Below are positions 25,460-33,696 of a stretch of 64,000 nucleotides of DNA, in pieces. Position 1 is the first letter of the stretch. Each line of letters opens with the position of its first letter. Under the pieces are notes generated by a model that saw nothing but the letters and a program-made list of their open reading frames with translations, did not search any database and was not told the DNA's origin. Position numbers and translations under genes: made by a program. Source of the stretch: an uncultured Bacillota bacterium (lineage in GTDB: Bacteria; Bacillota; Clostridia; Lachnospirales; CAG-274); contig CATZZP010000011.1 in assembly GCA_958426775.1 (NCBI GenBank), positions 6,098 through 70,097 of the forward strand, read 5' to 3'.

Positions 25460-26254
25460 TTAATCAAGCAACATTCTGTCATTTTCAAGCTTTTCACCGC
25501 TTGCCTTTTCAAACATCTGTAATAAATCAGGTACGTCAAGGTTCTTTTTCTGCTCCTCATCTATGTTCAGTATGCAGTTACCCTTGTCCATCATAATAAG
25601 TCTGTTACCAACTCTCAATGCATCACGCATATTATGAGTTACCATCATGGCGGTAAGCTTATGCTCGTTTACAATTTTAACTGTAATTTCAAGAACCTTT
25701 GCGGCTGTTTTAGGGTCAAGAGCAGCAGTATGTTCATCCAAAAGTAAAAGCTTAGGCTGATGAAATGATGCCATAAGCAAGGTAAGTGCCTGTCTTTGAC
25801 CGCCTGAAAGAAAGCGAGTTTTATCCTTAAGTCTGTTTTCAAGACCTAAATCAAGTTCAGCAAGTATTTCTTTAAATAATGCCCTTTCCTTACTTGTTAT
25901 ACCAAATTTAAGTCCACGTGGTTTTGCACGTCTGTAAGCAATAGCAAGATTTTCTTCTATAGTCATATCAGTAGCAGTACCCATGCGTGGGTCCTGGAAA
26001 ACTCTGCCTATATATTTAGCTCTTTTATACTCAGGCATTTTAGTAACATCTGTGCCGTCAATTTCAATACTACCGCTTGTTATAACAAAGTTACCTGCTA
26101 TAGCATTAAGCATTGTAGATTTACCTGCACCGTTACCGCCTATAATTGTAATGAAATCATTTTCCTTTACATCAAGGTCAATACCCTTAAGCACATGTTT
26201 TTCATTTACTGTGCCGATTTCAAAAATCTGATGTACATTTGTAAGCTTAAGCAT
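25460..26254 (-). CDS. ABC transporter ATP-binding protein (TrpXYZ-like importer)
   Basis: About 264 residues. Walker A GGNGAGKST near 38-46, signature LSGGQRQAL near 142-150, Walker B LLLLDEHTAAL near 162-172 and the switch histidine in MVTHN near 200. The ATG at 26254 has GGGAGG seven bases upstream and overlaps the permease stop by 8 bases; an ATG 24 bases earlier lacks a site. It powers the importer with the permease and the binding protein just upstream. In other Firmicutes this three-gene family (ABC_sub_bind type) often handles tryptophan-like or tyrosine-like substrates; no T-box precedes this copy, so the substrate is open. Confidence 0.9.
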   Translation of the reverse strand: MLKLTNVHQIFEIGTVNEKHVLKGIDLDVKENDFITIIGGNGAGKSTMLNAIAGNFVITSGSIEIDGTDVTKMPEYKRAKYIGRVFQDPRMGTATDMTIEENLAIAYRRAKPRGLKFGITSKERALFKEILAELDLGLENRLKDKTRFLSGGQRQALTLLMASFHQPKLLLLDEHTAALDPKTAAKVLEITVKIVNEHKLTAMMVTHNMRDALRVGNRLIMMDKGNCILNIDEEQKKNLDVPDLLQMFEKASGEKLENDRMLLD

Positions 26255-27152
26255 CCGGATTGCCTCCCTTCTTAACACTGTTTTTAAGAGGCTTTAAAAT
26301 CATATCTCTTATACTTGGGAAGCAAAGAGCAATTACAAGAAGAATTGCACTTATAAGCTTCATATCATCTGCACGTAAGCCAAGTTCAAGAACAATAGCA
26401 ATAATTATTCTGTATAAAACCGAACCTAAGGCAACAGCTATAAGTGAATGTAATATTGTTCTATGTCCGAATACTACCTCACCTATAATAACAGATGCAA
26501 GTCCTATAACAATAGTACCTATACCCATGCTAATATCAGCAAAGCTGTTATATTGTGCCACAAGTGAGGCTGAAAGGGCAATTAATCCGTTACCGAGCAT
26601 AACGCCTAAAATAATAGTTCTGTCGGTATTTACGCCCTGTGCCCTTATCATATTCTTATTATCACCTGTTGCCCTTATAACATAGCCAAGCTCTGTTTTA
26701 AAGAACCACCATAAGAATAAAATAACAATAGCAGTTAATATAAAACCTGCAACAATAGCAGCTACGTCCTTTTTCATACCCATATCTGCAAGAGCAGTAA
26801 GTAATGTATCTTGCTTAAGAAGAGGTATATTTGATTTACCCATTACTCTGAGGTTAATTGACCAAAGGGCTGTCATTGTAAGGATACCTGCAAGCAGAGC
26901 GGGAATTTTAAATTTAGTGTGAAGCACACCTGTTATTAGCCCGGCTAAAAGGCCTGCAACCAATGCCACTACAGTTGATAATATAGGCGATATTCCGCTT
27001 GTTATAAGCTTGCATGTTACCGCAGCACCTAAGGTAAAGCAGCCTTCTGCCGTAAGGTCTGCAATATCCAATATTCTATAGGTAATATAAATACCTATAG
27101 CCATAACCGCCCATAACAAACCTTGGGCAGTTGCGTTCATAATAATACTCAT
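26247..27152 (-). CDS. ABC transporter permease (branched-chain/sugar type)
   Basis: 301 residues with nine or ten hydrophobic segments and a conserved cytoplasmic loop near residue 160 (RATGDNKNMIRAQGV), as in the BPD_transp_2 family to which branched-chain amino acid and ribose permeases belong. It forms the membrane channel for the adjacent ATPase and lipoprotein. Shine-Dalgarno AAAGGAG. A terminator-like hairpin at 27213-27240 between it and the binding-protein gene would lower the permease and ATPase dose relative to the binding protein. Confidence 0.9.
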   Translation of the reverse strand: MSIIMNATAQGLLWAVMAIGIYITYRILDIADLTAEGCFTLGAAVTCKLITSGISPILSTVVALVAGLLAGLITGVLHTKFKIPALLAGILTMTALWSINLRVMGKSNIPLLKQDTLLTALADMGMKKDVAAIVAGFILTAIVILFLWWFFKTELGYVIRATGDNKNMIRAQGVNTDRTIILGVMLGNGLIALSASLVAQYNSFADISMGIGTIVIGLASVIIGEVVFGHRTILHSLIAVALGSVLYRIIIAIVLELGLRADDMKLISAILLVIALCFPSIRDMILKPLKNSVKKGGNPDA

Positions 27153-27212
27153 TACAAAATTCTCCTTTAATGTTACCGCTTATATAATCTAAGGCAGACA
27201 CTCAAAAAAATA

Positions 27213-27240
27213 AAAGGGCAGACACTATTATCTACCCTTT
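27213..27240 (-). terminator. Attenuating terminator between binding protein and permease genes
   Basis: A 10-bp stem with one G-U wobble (27213-27222/27231-27240) followed on the minus strand by an A/U-rich run. It lies inside the importer operon, so partial readthrough is expected. The sequence GCAGACACT also occurs twice here (27194-27202 and 27218-27226). Confidence 0.7.
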
Positions 27241-27295
27241 AATGTCTTTACGGTATTCAATACTGCTTAAAATTACATGTTAGCGTTATAAACGC

Positions 27296-28339
27296 TTATT
27301 GAGCTGTTGTTATAAGCTCTGCTTTGTCTAGTATTTCCTGAGGTATAGTCATACCAAGCTCAGCTACTGCATCTGTATTAATGATAAGCTGAGGATTTTC
27401 TGTATAACCGATAGGCATCTCGGCAGGATTTTTTCCTTCTAAAAGAATTTCACACGCCATTTTACCTGTCATCTTACCAAGGTCACTGTAGCTTACGGCA
27501 ACAGAAGCAAGTCCGCCGCCTTCAGCCATACCCTGCTCACCAACAATTACAGGAAGACCTGCCGGATTTGTGATACTTGATACAAGAGGCATTGATGATG
27601 CAAGTGTGTTATCTGTAGGAACATAAACTGCATCATAATTGCCGATAAGTGAGTTTGTTACCTGTGCAACATCGTTGGTGCTGGTAACAGTTTTATCCTC
27701 ACACTCAATTCCTAATTCAGCAGCAGCAGCCTTAGCCATATCTGCCTGAATTACAGAATTTTGCTCACCTGAGTTATAAAGAATAGCTATCTTTTTTGCC
27801 TCAGGTATAAGCTGTTGTAAAAGCTCAATCTGCTCTTTAATAGGTGTTAAGTCAGATGTACCTGTAACGTTACCGCCGGGAGCTTCATTAGTTTCACAAA
27901 GACCTGATGCAGCAGGGTCAGTTACAGCTGTAACAAGAATAGGAATTTCAGTTGTTTCTGCCGCAATTGACTGAGCCGCAGGTGTTGCTATTGCAAGCAC
28001 TAAATCCTTATCATCAGATACAAACTTCTGAGCAATTGTTTTAAGATTTGATTGGTCATTCTGTGCATTCTGTACATCAAGGGTAATATTTTCACCCTCC
28101 TTAAGTCCGCCTTCTGCCATAGCCTCAACAAAGCCCTCTCTTGCTGCGTCAAGTGCAGGATGCTCTGTAAGCTGAATAATACCTATATCAAAGCTTTCAT
28201 CAGTAGCTGATGCCTGCTGTGTTTCACTGTCATTGCCGGTTGTCTGCTCACCCTCTGATGTAGCAGCAGAACCACAGCCTGTCATAAGTAATGTACCCAT
28301 AAGCATTACAGCAGTTAATGAACATAACAGTTTTTTCAT
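27296..28339 (-). CDS. ABC transporter substrate-binding lipoprotein
   Basis: 347 residues. The signal peptide ends in the lipobox LMTGC with the lipidated C22, followed by a Ser/Thr/Glu-rich linker to about 45. The mature domain is a two-lobed periplasmic-binding fold of the ABC_sub_bind family (PF04392), with the start DIGIIQLTEHPALDAAREGF at about 52-71. It captures the ligand outside the membrane for the permease and ATPase. Own promoter at 28385-28413 and strong Shine-Dalgarno AAGGAGG. Ligand identity is not evident. Confidence 0.92.
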   Translation of the reverse strand: MKKLLCSLTAVMLMGTLLMTGCGSAATSEGEQTTGNDSETQQASATDESFDIGIIQLTEHPALDAAREGFVEAMAEGGLKEGENITLDVQNAQNDQSNLKTIAQKFVSDDKDLVLAIATPAAQSIAAETTEIPILVTAVTDPAASGLCETNEAPGGNVTGTSDLTPIKEQIELLQQLIPEAKKIAILYNSGEQNSVIQADMAKAAAAELGIECEDKTVTSTNDVAQVTNSLIGNYDAVYVPTDNTLASSMPLVSSITNPAGLPVIVGEQGMAEGGGLASVAVSYSDLGKMTGKMACEILLEGKNPAEMPIGYTENPQLIINTDAVAELGMTIPQEILDKAELITTAQ

Positions 28340-28384
28340 AAATAAATCCTCCTTTGGATAATAAATGTAAATACAATTATTAAT

Positions 28385-28413
28385 ATTTTAAATTATTACA
28401 GGGATTTTGTCAA
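28385..28413 (-). promoter_or_regulatory. Predicted sigma-A promoter of the ABC importer operon
   Basis: On the minus strand the -35 is TTGACA (28408-28413) and the -10 is TAAAAT (28385-28390) with a 17-bp spacer, 46 bases upstream of the start. Confidence 0.75.
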
Positions 28414-28442
28414 TACTCTATTAAAATTAGGTTCATTTTTAA

Positions 28443-29708
28443 CTAGATTTCGTCACTTTGCAACAAGGTTTCTGCTGTATTAACATCCAGCTCGGTAACA
28501 GACTTAAGCTTGCGGTTTATTGCTCTTGTCCTTACACCAACCAGCTTATCAAGCTCTGTTGACACACCCTCAAGTTTTTTCTGGGTAGTAGCCAGAGTTT
28601 CCTCAAACTTGCCAAACTCAGTTTTAACTGCACCTAAAACCTGCCATACCTCATCACTGTATCTTTGAATTGCTACGCTTTTAAAGCACATACGTATACT
28701 ACAGAGCATAGCTGACATTGTGCTTGGACCTGCAACCGTAACGCGATAAGTGCTTTGAAGCTCCTCCAACAGACCTCTGTTTACCACCTCTGAATAAAGT
28801 CCTTCAAAGGGTAAAAACATAATGGCAAATTCAGTTGTTTCGGGAGGATAGATATATTTTTCCTTAATATCCTTAGCTTCTGATTTAATTGTATTGCAAA
28901 GTGCCTTTGCAGCATTATCAACCAAGGTTTTATCGCCTGTTTCATAAGCTTCTGTCAGTGCAGAATATGTATCCCCGGGAAACTTGGAGTCTATAGGTAA
29001 GTATATAAAGCCACCGTCCTGTGTAGGTATTTTAACGGCAAATTCAACTACACTATCACTGCCCTTTTTAACCCTACAGTTTGTTTCATATTGTTCAGGT
29101 GATAAAATATCCTCCAGAATTGCACCTAACTGTATTTCGCCTAATATGCCTCTTGTTTTAACATTTGTAAGCACCTTTTTAAGGTCGCCTACACCTACAG
29201 CCAGAGTCTGCATTTCACCAAGTCCCTTATAAACCTGTTCAAGTCTGTCATTTACAAGCTTAAAGCTTTCGGTCATTTTTCGGTCTATGGTGCTTTGCAT
29301 TTTTTCATCAACAACCTTACGCATATCATCAAGCTTTTGTGTATTTTCCTCTTGTATTCCCTTTAGCCTGTGTTCAAGAGTAGACCTTATATTTTCAAGC
29401 TTTTGTTCTGTTTCTGAGGAAAAGGTTTTAAAACGTTCCTCTTGCCTTAATTCAGAGCTTTCAAGCCTTTTGCTAAAGTCCTCCTGTCTGTCATGAACAC
29501 CCTTTGCCATTATCTCAACCTTTTGGGATACAAGCTCATTCATACTGTTTTGTCCCTGTACAAGGCTTCTGCTCATTTCATTTATTATGTCTTTAGTTTG
29601 TTTGTTTGCCTCCTCCAGTTGCTCTAGCTTATCATTTTTAGGTTTTCTGAATTGTAAAATAACAATAATAACAAGCAGAATTACAGCTATTATCTCTCCG
29701 ATGGTCAT
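28443..29708 (-). CDS. rmuC: RmuC family DNA recombination protein
   Basis: 421 residues. An N-terminal membrane helix (about 5-21) is followed by a long coiled coil (about 30-160) and the RmuC nuclease-like domain (about 170-390), where GILGEIQLGAILEDIL and the DSKFPGDTY segments are typical. In E. coli RmuC limits recombination at inverted repeats; its mechanism is not settled. Starts one base after the deoC stop (GGAGAGATAAG-ATG), so translation is coupled. Confidence 0.92.
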   Translation of the reverse strand: MTIGEIIAVILLVIIVILQFRKPKNDKLEQLEEANKQTKDIINEMSRSLVQGQNSMNELVSQKVEIMAKGVHDRQEDFSKRLESSELRQEERFKTFSSETEQKLENIRSTLEHRLKGIQEENTQKLDDMRKVVDEKMQSTIDRKMTESFKLVNDRLEQVYKGLGEMQTLAVGVGDLKKVLTNVKTRGILGEIQLGAILEDILSPEQYETNCRVKKGSDSVVEFAVKIPTQDGGFIYLPIDSKFPGDTYSALTEAYETGDKTLVDNAAKALCNTIKSEAKDIKEKYIYPPETTEFAIMFLPFEGLYSEVVNRGLLEELQSTYRVTVAGPSTMSAMLCSIRMCFKSVAIQRYSDEVWQVLGAVKTEFGKFEETLATTQKKLEGVSTELDKLVGVRTRAINRKLKSVTELDVNTAETLLQSDEI

Positions 29709-29709
29709 C

Positions 29710-30360
29710 TTATCTCTCCTTTACGAGCTTGATTATACGGCTTGTACCAAGTCTGTCTGCTCCAAGCTCAATAAATTTTTCTGCATCAGCTAAGGTGGAT
29801 ATGCCTCCTGCAGCCTTAATTTTAACATTTTTACCTACATTTTCTGCAAAAAGCTTAATGTCCTCAAAGGTGGCACCCTTTTCGCCAAATCCTGTACTTG
29901 TCTTTATATATTCTGCACCTGACATAGTTACAACCTTGCACATTTCAATCTTTTCGTCCTCTGTAAGCATACAGGTTTCGATAATAACCTTTAAAAGCGT
30001 TCCATTGCAAGCACTCTTAACAGCCTTTATTTCATCAAGAACATCATTATATCTGCCTTCCTTAACCATGCCGATATTAATAACCATATCAATTTCATCT
30101 GCACCGTTCTTTACCGCCTGCTTTGCTTCAAAGCATTTAACGGCAGTTGTACTATAGCCGTTAGGAAAGCCTATAACTGTACAAATTTTAAGCTTATCTC
30201 CGACATATGCCTCAGTAGCCTTAACAAACGACGGTGGAATACACACACTTGCTACATGATATTCCATACCCTCATCGCACAATTTCTTTATTTCCTCCCA
30301 AGTTGCACTTTGCTTTAAAAGTGTATGGTCAACCATGGAAAGTATCTTTTTAATATCCAT
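29710..30360 (-). CDS. deoC: Deoxyribose-phosphate aldolase
   Basis: Class I aldolase that cleaves 2-deoxyribose-5-phosphate to glyceraldehyde-3-phosphate and acetaldehyde in deoxynucleoside catabolism. 216 residues, TIM barrel. The Schiff-base lysine lies in VKIKAAGGIS (near residue 178) and a second key lysine is in LLKVIIET (near 122). It overlaps the upstream epimerase stop by one base and is followed one base later by rmuC. No other nucleoside catabolism gene is nearby, so the grouping appears to be positional. Confidence 0.96.
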   Translation of the reverse strand: MDIKKILSMVDHTLLKQSATWEEIKKLCDEGMEYHVASVCIPPSFVKATEAYVGDKLKICTVIGFPNGYSTTAVKCFEAKQAVKNGADEIDMVINIGMVKEGRYNDVLDEIKAVKSACNGTLLKVIIETCMLTEDEKIEMCKVVTMSGAEYIKTSTGFGEKGATFEDIKLFAENVGKNVKIKAAGGISTLADAEKFIELGADRLGTSRIIKLVKER

Positions 30361-31193
30361 TATTTTGCCTCCGTATTATTAATAGATTTTTTTACTGCAC
30401 TGTCAAAATTAACATAGTCACAAGACATAATAATATCTTTATCATAATAAAGGCTTCCAAACACCTTTTTAAATATACTGAAGGGCATAAGCTCTGCTAT
30501 TTTACCTAAAGCTCTTGATAAATACAACTTTTTGTTCTTAACCTCTGCTATTTTTTTAACCATACGGGAGGTATTAATGTATTCTTTATCAGCAAGCAAT
30601 ACAATACCGTAAATATTATTTATAATTATTCTATATATTGCATTTGTAAGATTATCAATATAAATCATACTCCTTTTATTGTTTACCTTAGGAAAAACCG
30701 GGGTCTTTAAAGCAAGCTTTTTAAGTAGCTTAAAGTTCCCGGGACAATTTTCACCATAAACCATAGGCGGTCTTAATACAGTTACTTTAAAGCTGTTGTC
30801 CTGCAAAGCTATAATTCCCTTTTCGGCATTAAGTTTGCTTTTGCCGTACAGTGTAGTTGGTTTACAGGGAGTATCCTTGTTAATAATACCTTCCTTTGTT
30901 CCGTATACGCTCATTGTGCTTATAAAAATAAAGTGCTTTACACCTGATTGCTTTGCCTTCTCGGCAAGTCTTACGGCTTCTATATGATTAACTTTATCAT
31001 ATAAATCCTTGTATTTTTTTTCTTTTTTATGGACTATTGCCGCACAATGTATGACAACCTCTGTACAAGAAAGATTAACACCCTTTGCACCCTCTCTGAA
31101 AGAAAGGCAAAGGGCATCAATATTATTTTTTTTAAGGCTTTCCTTTAAATTACGTGAAATATATCCGTTTTCACCTGTTATTACTGTTTTCAC
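30360..31193 (-). CDS. NAD-dependent epimerase/dehydratase (polysaccharide locus)
   Basis: About 277 residues, short-chain dehydrogenase fold. The nucleotide-binding motif is TGENGYISRNL near residue 5, the catalytic serine/threonine region is STMSVYG, with the active YGKSK near 132-136. It is a member of the extended SDR family that modifies nucleotide-activated sugars. The GTG at 31193 is preferred over one 9 bases upstream because AGAGGG is then eight bases away. It overlaps the sugar transferase gene by 23 bases, so it belongs to the surface-polysaccharide set. Confidence 0.85.
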   Translation of the reverse strand: MKTVITGENGYISRNLKESLKKNNIDALCLSFREGAKGVNLSCTEVVIHCAAIVHKKEKKYKDLYDKVNHIEAVRLAEKAKQSGVKHFIFISTMSVYGTKEGIINKDTPCKPTTLYGKSKLNAEKGIIALQDNSFKVTVLRPPMVYGENCPGNFKLLKKLALKTPVFPKVNNKRSMIYIDNLTNAIYRIIINNIYGIVLLADKEYINTSRMVKKIAEVKNKKLYLSRALGKIAELMPFSIFKKVFGSLYYDKDIIMSCDYVNFDSAVKKSINNTEAK

Positions 31194-31776
31194 TGTCAGC
31201 ACCCTCTTTTATACCTTCGGCTTTAAAGACAGAAAAAATGGTTTTAAACAATATTTTAATATCAAATAAAAAACTCATTTTTCTTACATATTCTCCGTCT
31301 AATTCAACCTTTATGTCTATAGGCAGCTCATCACGGCCGTTTATCTGTGCCCAACCTGTAAGTCCCGGCTTAATTGAGTTAGCATTTACCTTATCTCTTG
31401 CTTCAATTAAATCATACTGGTTATATAAAGCCGGTCTTGGCCCTACAAAGCTCATTTCTCCCTTAAGTATATTAAAAATCTGAGGTAATTCATCAAGACT
31501 TGAATGTCTTAAAAATTTACCCGTCTTAGTTATATAACTATCAGGGTTATTCAGTAAATGTGTAGGAACATCCTTAGGTGTATCAACTTTCATGGTTCTG
31601 AATTTATATATATAAAATTCTGTTTTGTTAATACCTATTCGTTTTTGCTTAAATAAGACGTTTCCTCCGTCCTCGGCTTTAACAGCAAGGGCAATTACGG
31701 CAAGAACCCACCAAAAAATTATTAACCATAAAAGAGCTATAAAAAAATCAAAAAATCTTTTTACAAACCGATACAT
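31171..31776 (-). CDS. Initiating sugar phosphotransferase (PglC/WcaJ-type)
   Basis: 201 residues. A single N-terminal membrane-entering helix (about 10-33) is followed by the bacterial sugar transferase core, with KAEDGGNVLFKQKRIG near 34, FRTMK near 60, the catalytic DELPQ segment near 96, and LKPGLTGWAQINGRD near 137. It moves a sugar-phosphate from a UDP-sugar to undecaprenyl phosphate to begin an exopolysaccharide or glycan repeat. It starts one base after the dehydratase stop. Confidence 0.94.
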   Translation of the reverse strand: MYRFVKRFFDFFIALLWLIIFWWVLAVIALAVKAEDGGNVLFKQKRIGINKTEFYIYKFRTMKVDTPKDVPTHLLNNPDSYITKTGKFLRHSSLDELPQIFNILKGEMSFVGPRPALYNQYDLIEARDKVNANSIKPGLTGWAQINGRDELPIDIKVELDGEYVRKMSFLFDIKILFKTIFSVFKAEGIKEGADSENSNNR

Positions 31777-33696
31777 TTATTTTCCCCCAAGCTTGCTGTT
31801 AGGTACAATTTCCTTAATAACTTCAATAACATTACCATTACCGTTATATGCAGCCTCATAAAGTCTTTTAAGCTGATTGTCAAATTTCTCATAATCCATT
31901 TCAATAGGCTTTGCTATAAAGATTTTATTTTTATAAACCATCTTTAAGCTTTCCTTTTCTTCATCCATCAAAAGCTCTTCATAAAGCTTTTCTCCGGGTC
32001 TTAAGCCTGTGTATGTTATGTTAATATCCTTATCGGGCATAAAACCTGAAAGTCTTATAAGATTTCTTGCAAGGTCATCTATTTTTACAGGCTCACCCAT
32101 ATCAAGCACGTATATGCTACCGCTTTTACCAAGACCGCCTGCCTGGACAACAAGCCTGCTTGCTTCCGGTATGGTCATAAAAAATCTAATCATTTCCTTA
32201 TGGGTTACCGTAACAGGACCACCTTCGGAAATCTGTTTCTGAAAAAGAGGTATTACACTGCCATTACTGCCTAACACGTTACCAAAGCGTACAGCCATAA
32301 ACTTAGTTTCGCTTTTACGTGCCATTTCCTGAATAATAAGCTCAGTTATACGTTTTGTAGCACCCATAACATTTGCAGGATTTACCGCCTTATCAGTAGA
32401 CAGAAGTACAAAGCGTTCTGCACCGAATTTATCTGCACATATGGCTGTATTAAGCGTACCGAATACATTGTTTTTAACAGCCTCTTCAGGCACAGACTCC
32501 ATAAGGGGTACATGCTTATGTGCGGCTGCATGAAAAACAACATTAGGCTTATAAAGCTGAAAAAGCTTTTCCATACAAGCCATATCTCTTACAGAGCCTA
32601 TGTACACCTGTATATCTGCTTTTGTACCATACCTGTTTTTTAGGTCTGTCATAAGCTCATAAGCATTATTTTCATATACATCAAAAATAATAAGCTTTTG
32701 GGGATTAAAGGGCATAATCTGTCTGCAAAGCTCTGAGCCTATTGAACCGCCGCCGCCTGTTACAAGTACGGTTTTGCCCTCTAAATAGCCGGAAATGCTT
32801 TTAACGTCAAGTTTAATTTCCTCTCTGAAAAGAAGATCTGTAATATCTACATCTTTAAGTGGCTTATAGCTGCCGTCAGAAATGTCACTCATAGGCGGTA
32901 TCATTTTAAGCTCACATTGGGTCTTTGTACAAAAGTCCATAATTCGCCTTATTTGTACATTGTTGGCTGAGGGTACCGCTACAATAATTTCCTCGATTTC
33001 ATAGTCCCTTGTAAGTCTTTCTATATTGGCACAATTATAGGTAACCCTTATACCCATAATATTCGTATTGTTTTTTGCTTCATCATCGTCAACAATAATT
33101 ACAGGAGTTCTGTTTTCGTAACCCGCTTCACTATTCAATATACTTCTTACAACATTGTAGCCTGCATAGCCTGCTCCGACTACAAGCACACGCTTTGAGC
33201 CTGCCTTTCTTGTCATTATATGCTCAAAAGAAATAAATAATCTTTTTAAAATTCTGTATCCTGACCTGGAAAACACAAAAAAAACAACATTAATAAACCA
33301 CGCAACCATTAAAAGTCGCTTAGGTAAATTATAACCAACATATTTTGAAAGCACTAGAGAATGTGTCACAAAAAGAGCAACAAACACAAGAGTATCTGCA
33401 ATAACAATTTTATAAATATCATCAATGGTTGCATATTTCCATAGGTTTGAATAAAAGTTGAACAAGCCGTAGATTATTACGCAAACAGGTGACAGTACCA
33501 TAGAGGCAAGCAAAAACCATTCCCACACACTTTCATCTATAATTACACCCGTACCACCGGGCAAACCCGGTATAGTACCACCATACCACAGACAGATAGC
33601 CACAAGCATTGAAAAATTAATTGCAATTATATCAAGCAATATATAGATAAAAATTTTTGCTTTTTGTTCCGAGGTATAGCCTTTAAGCTTCTCCAT
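31777..33696 (-). CDS. Membrane-bound nucleotide-sugar 4,6-dehydratase (CapD/PglF-like)
   Basis: About 639 residues. Four N-terminal membrane helices (about 12-130), an N-terminal Rossmann domain VLVVGAGYAGYN (near 168), then the catalytic SDR domain with VLVTGGGGSIGSEL (near 310). The family makes UDP-4-keto-6-deoxy-GlcNAc, the first step to bacillosamine-type or 2,6-dideoxy sugars. The ATG at 33696 is chosen over 33702 because GGGAGA is then better placed. Together with the sugar transferase and ligase/polymerase it forms a surface-glycan locus. Confidence 0.92.
   Translation of the reverse strand: MEKLKGYTSEQKAKIFIYILLDIIAINFSMLVAICLWYGGTIPGLPGGTGVIIDESVWEWFLLASMVLSPVCVIIYGLFNFYSNLWKYATIDDIYKIVIADTLVFVALFVTHSLVLSKYVGYNLPKRLLMVAWFINVVFFVFSRSGYRILKRLFISFEHIMTRKAGSKRVLVVGAGYAGYNVVRSILNSEAGYENRTPVIIVDDDEAKNNTNIMGIRVTYNCANIERLTRDYEIEEIIVAVPSANNVQIRRIMDFCTKTQCELKMIPPMSDISDGSYKPLKDVDITDLLFREEIKLDVKSISGYLEGKTVLVTGGGGSIGSELCRQIMPFNPQKLIIFDVYENNAYELMTDLKNRYGTKADIQVYIGSVRDMACMEKLFQLYKPNVVFHAAAHKHVPLMESVPEEAVKNNVFGTLNTAICADKFGAERFVLLSTDKAVNPANVMGATKRITELIIQEMARKSETKFMAVRFGNVLGSNGSVIPLFQKQISEGGPVTVTHKEMIRFFMTIPEASRLVVQAGGLGKSGSIYVLDMGEPVKIDDLARNLIRLSGFMPDKDINITYTGLRPGEKLYEELLMDEEKESLKMVYKNKIFIAKPIEMDYEKFDNQLKRLYEAAYNGNGNVIEVIKEIVPNSKLGGK

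Noticed and set aside
26254..26278. Eight-residue N-terminal extension of the ABC ATPase
   Set aside because: The ATG at 26254 has GGGAGG at good distance; the upstream start does not.
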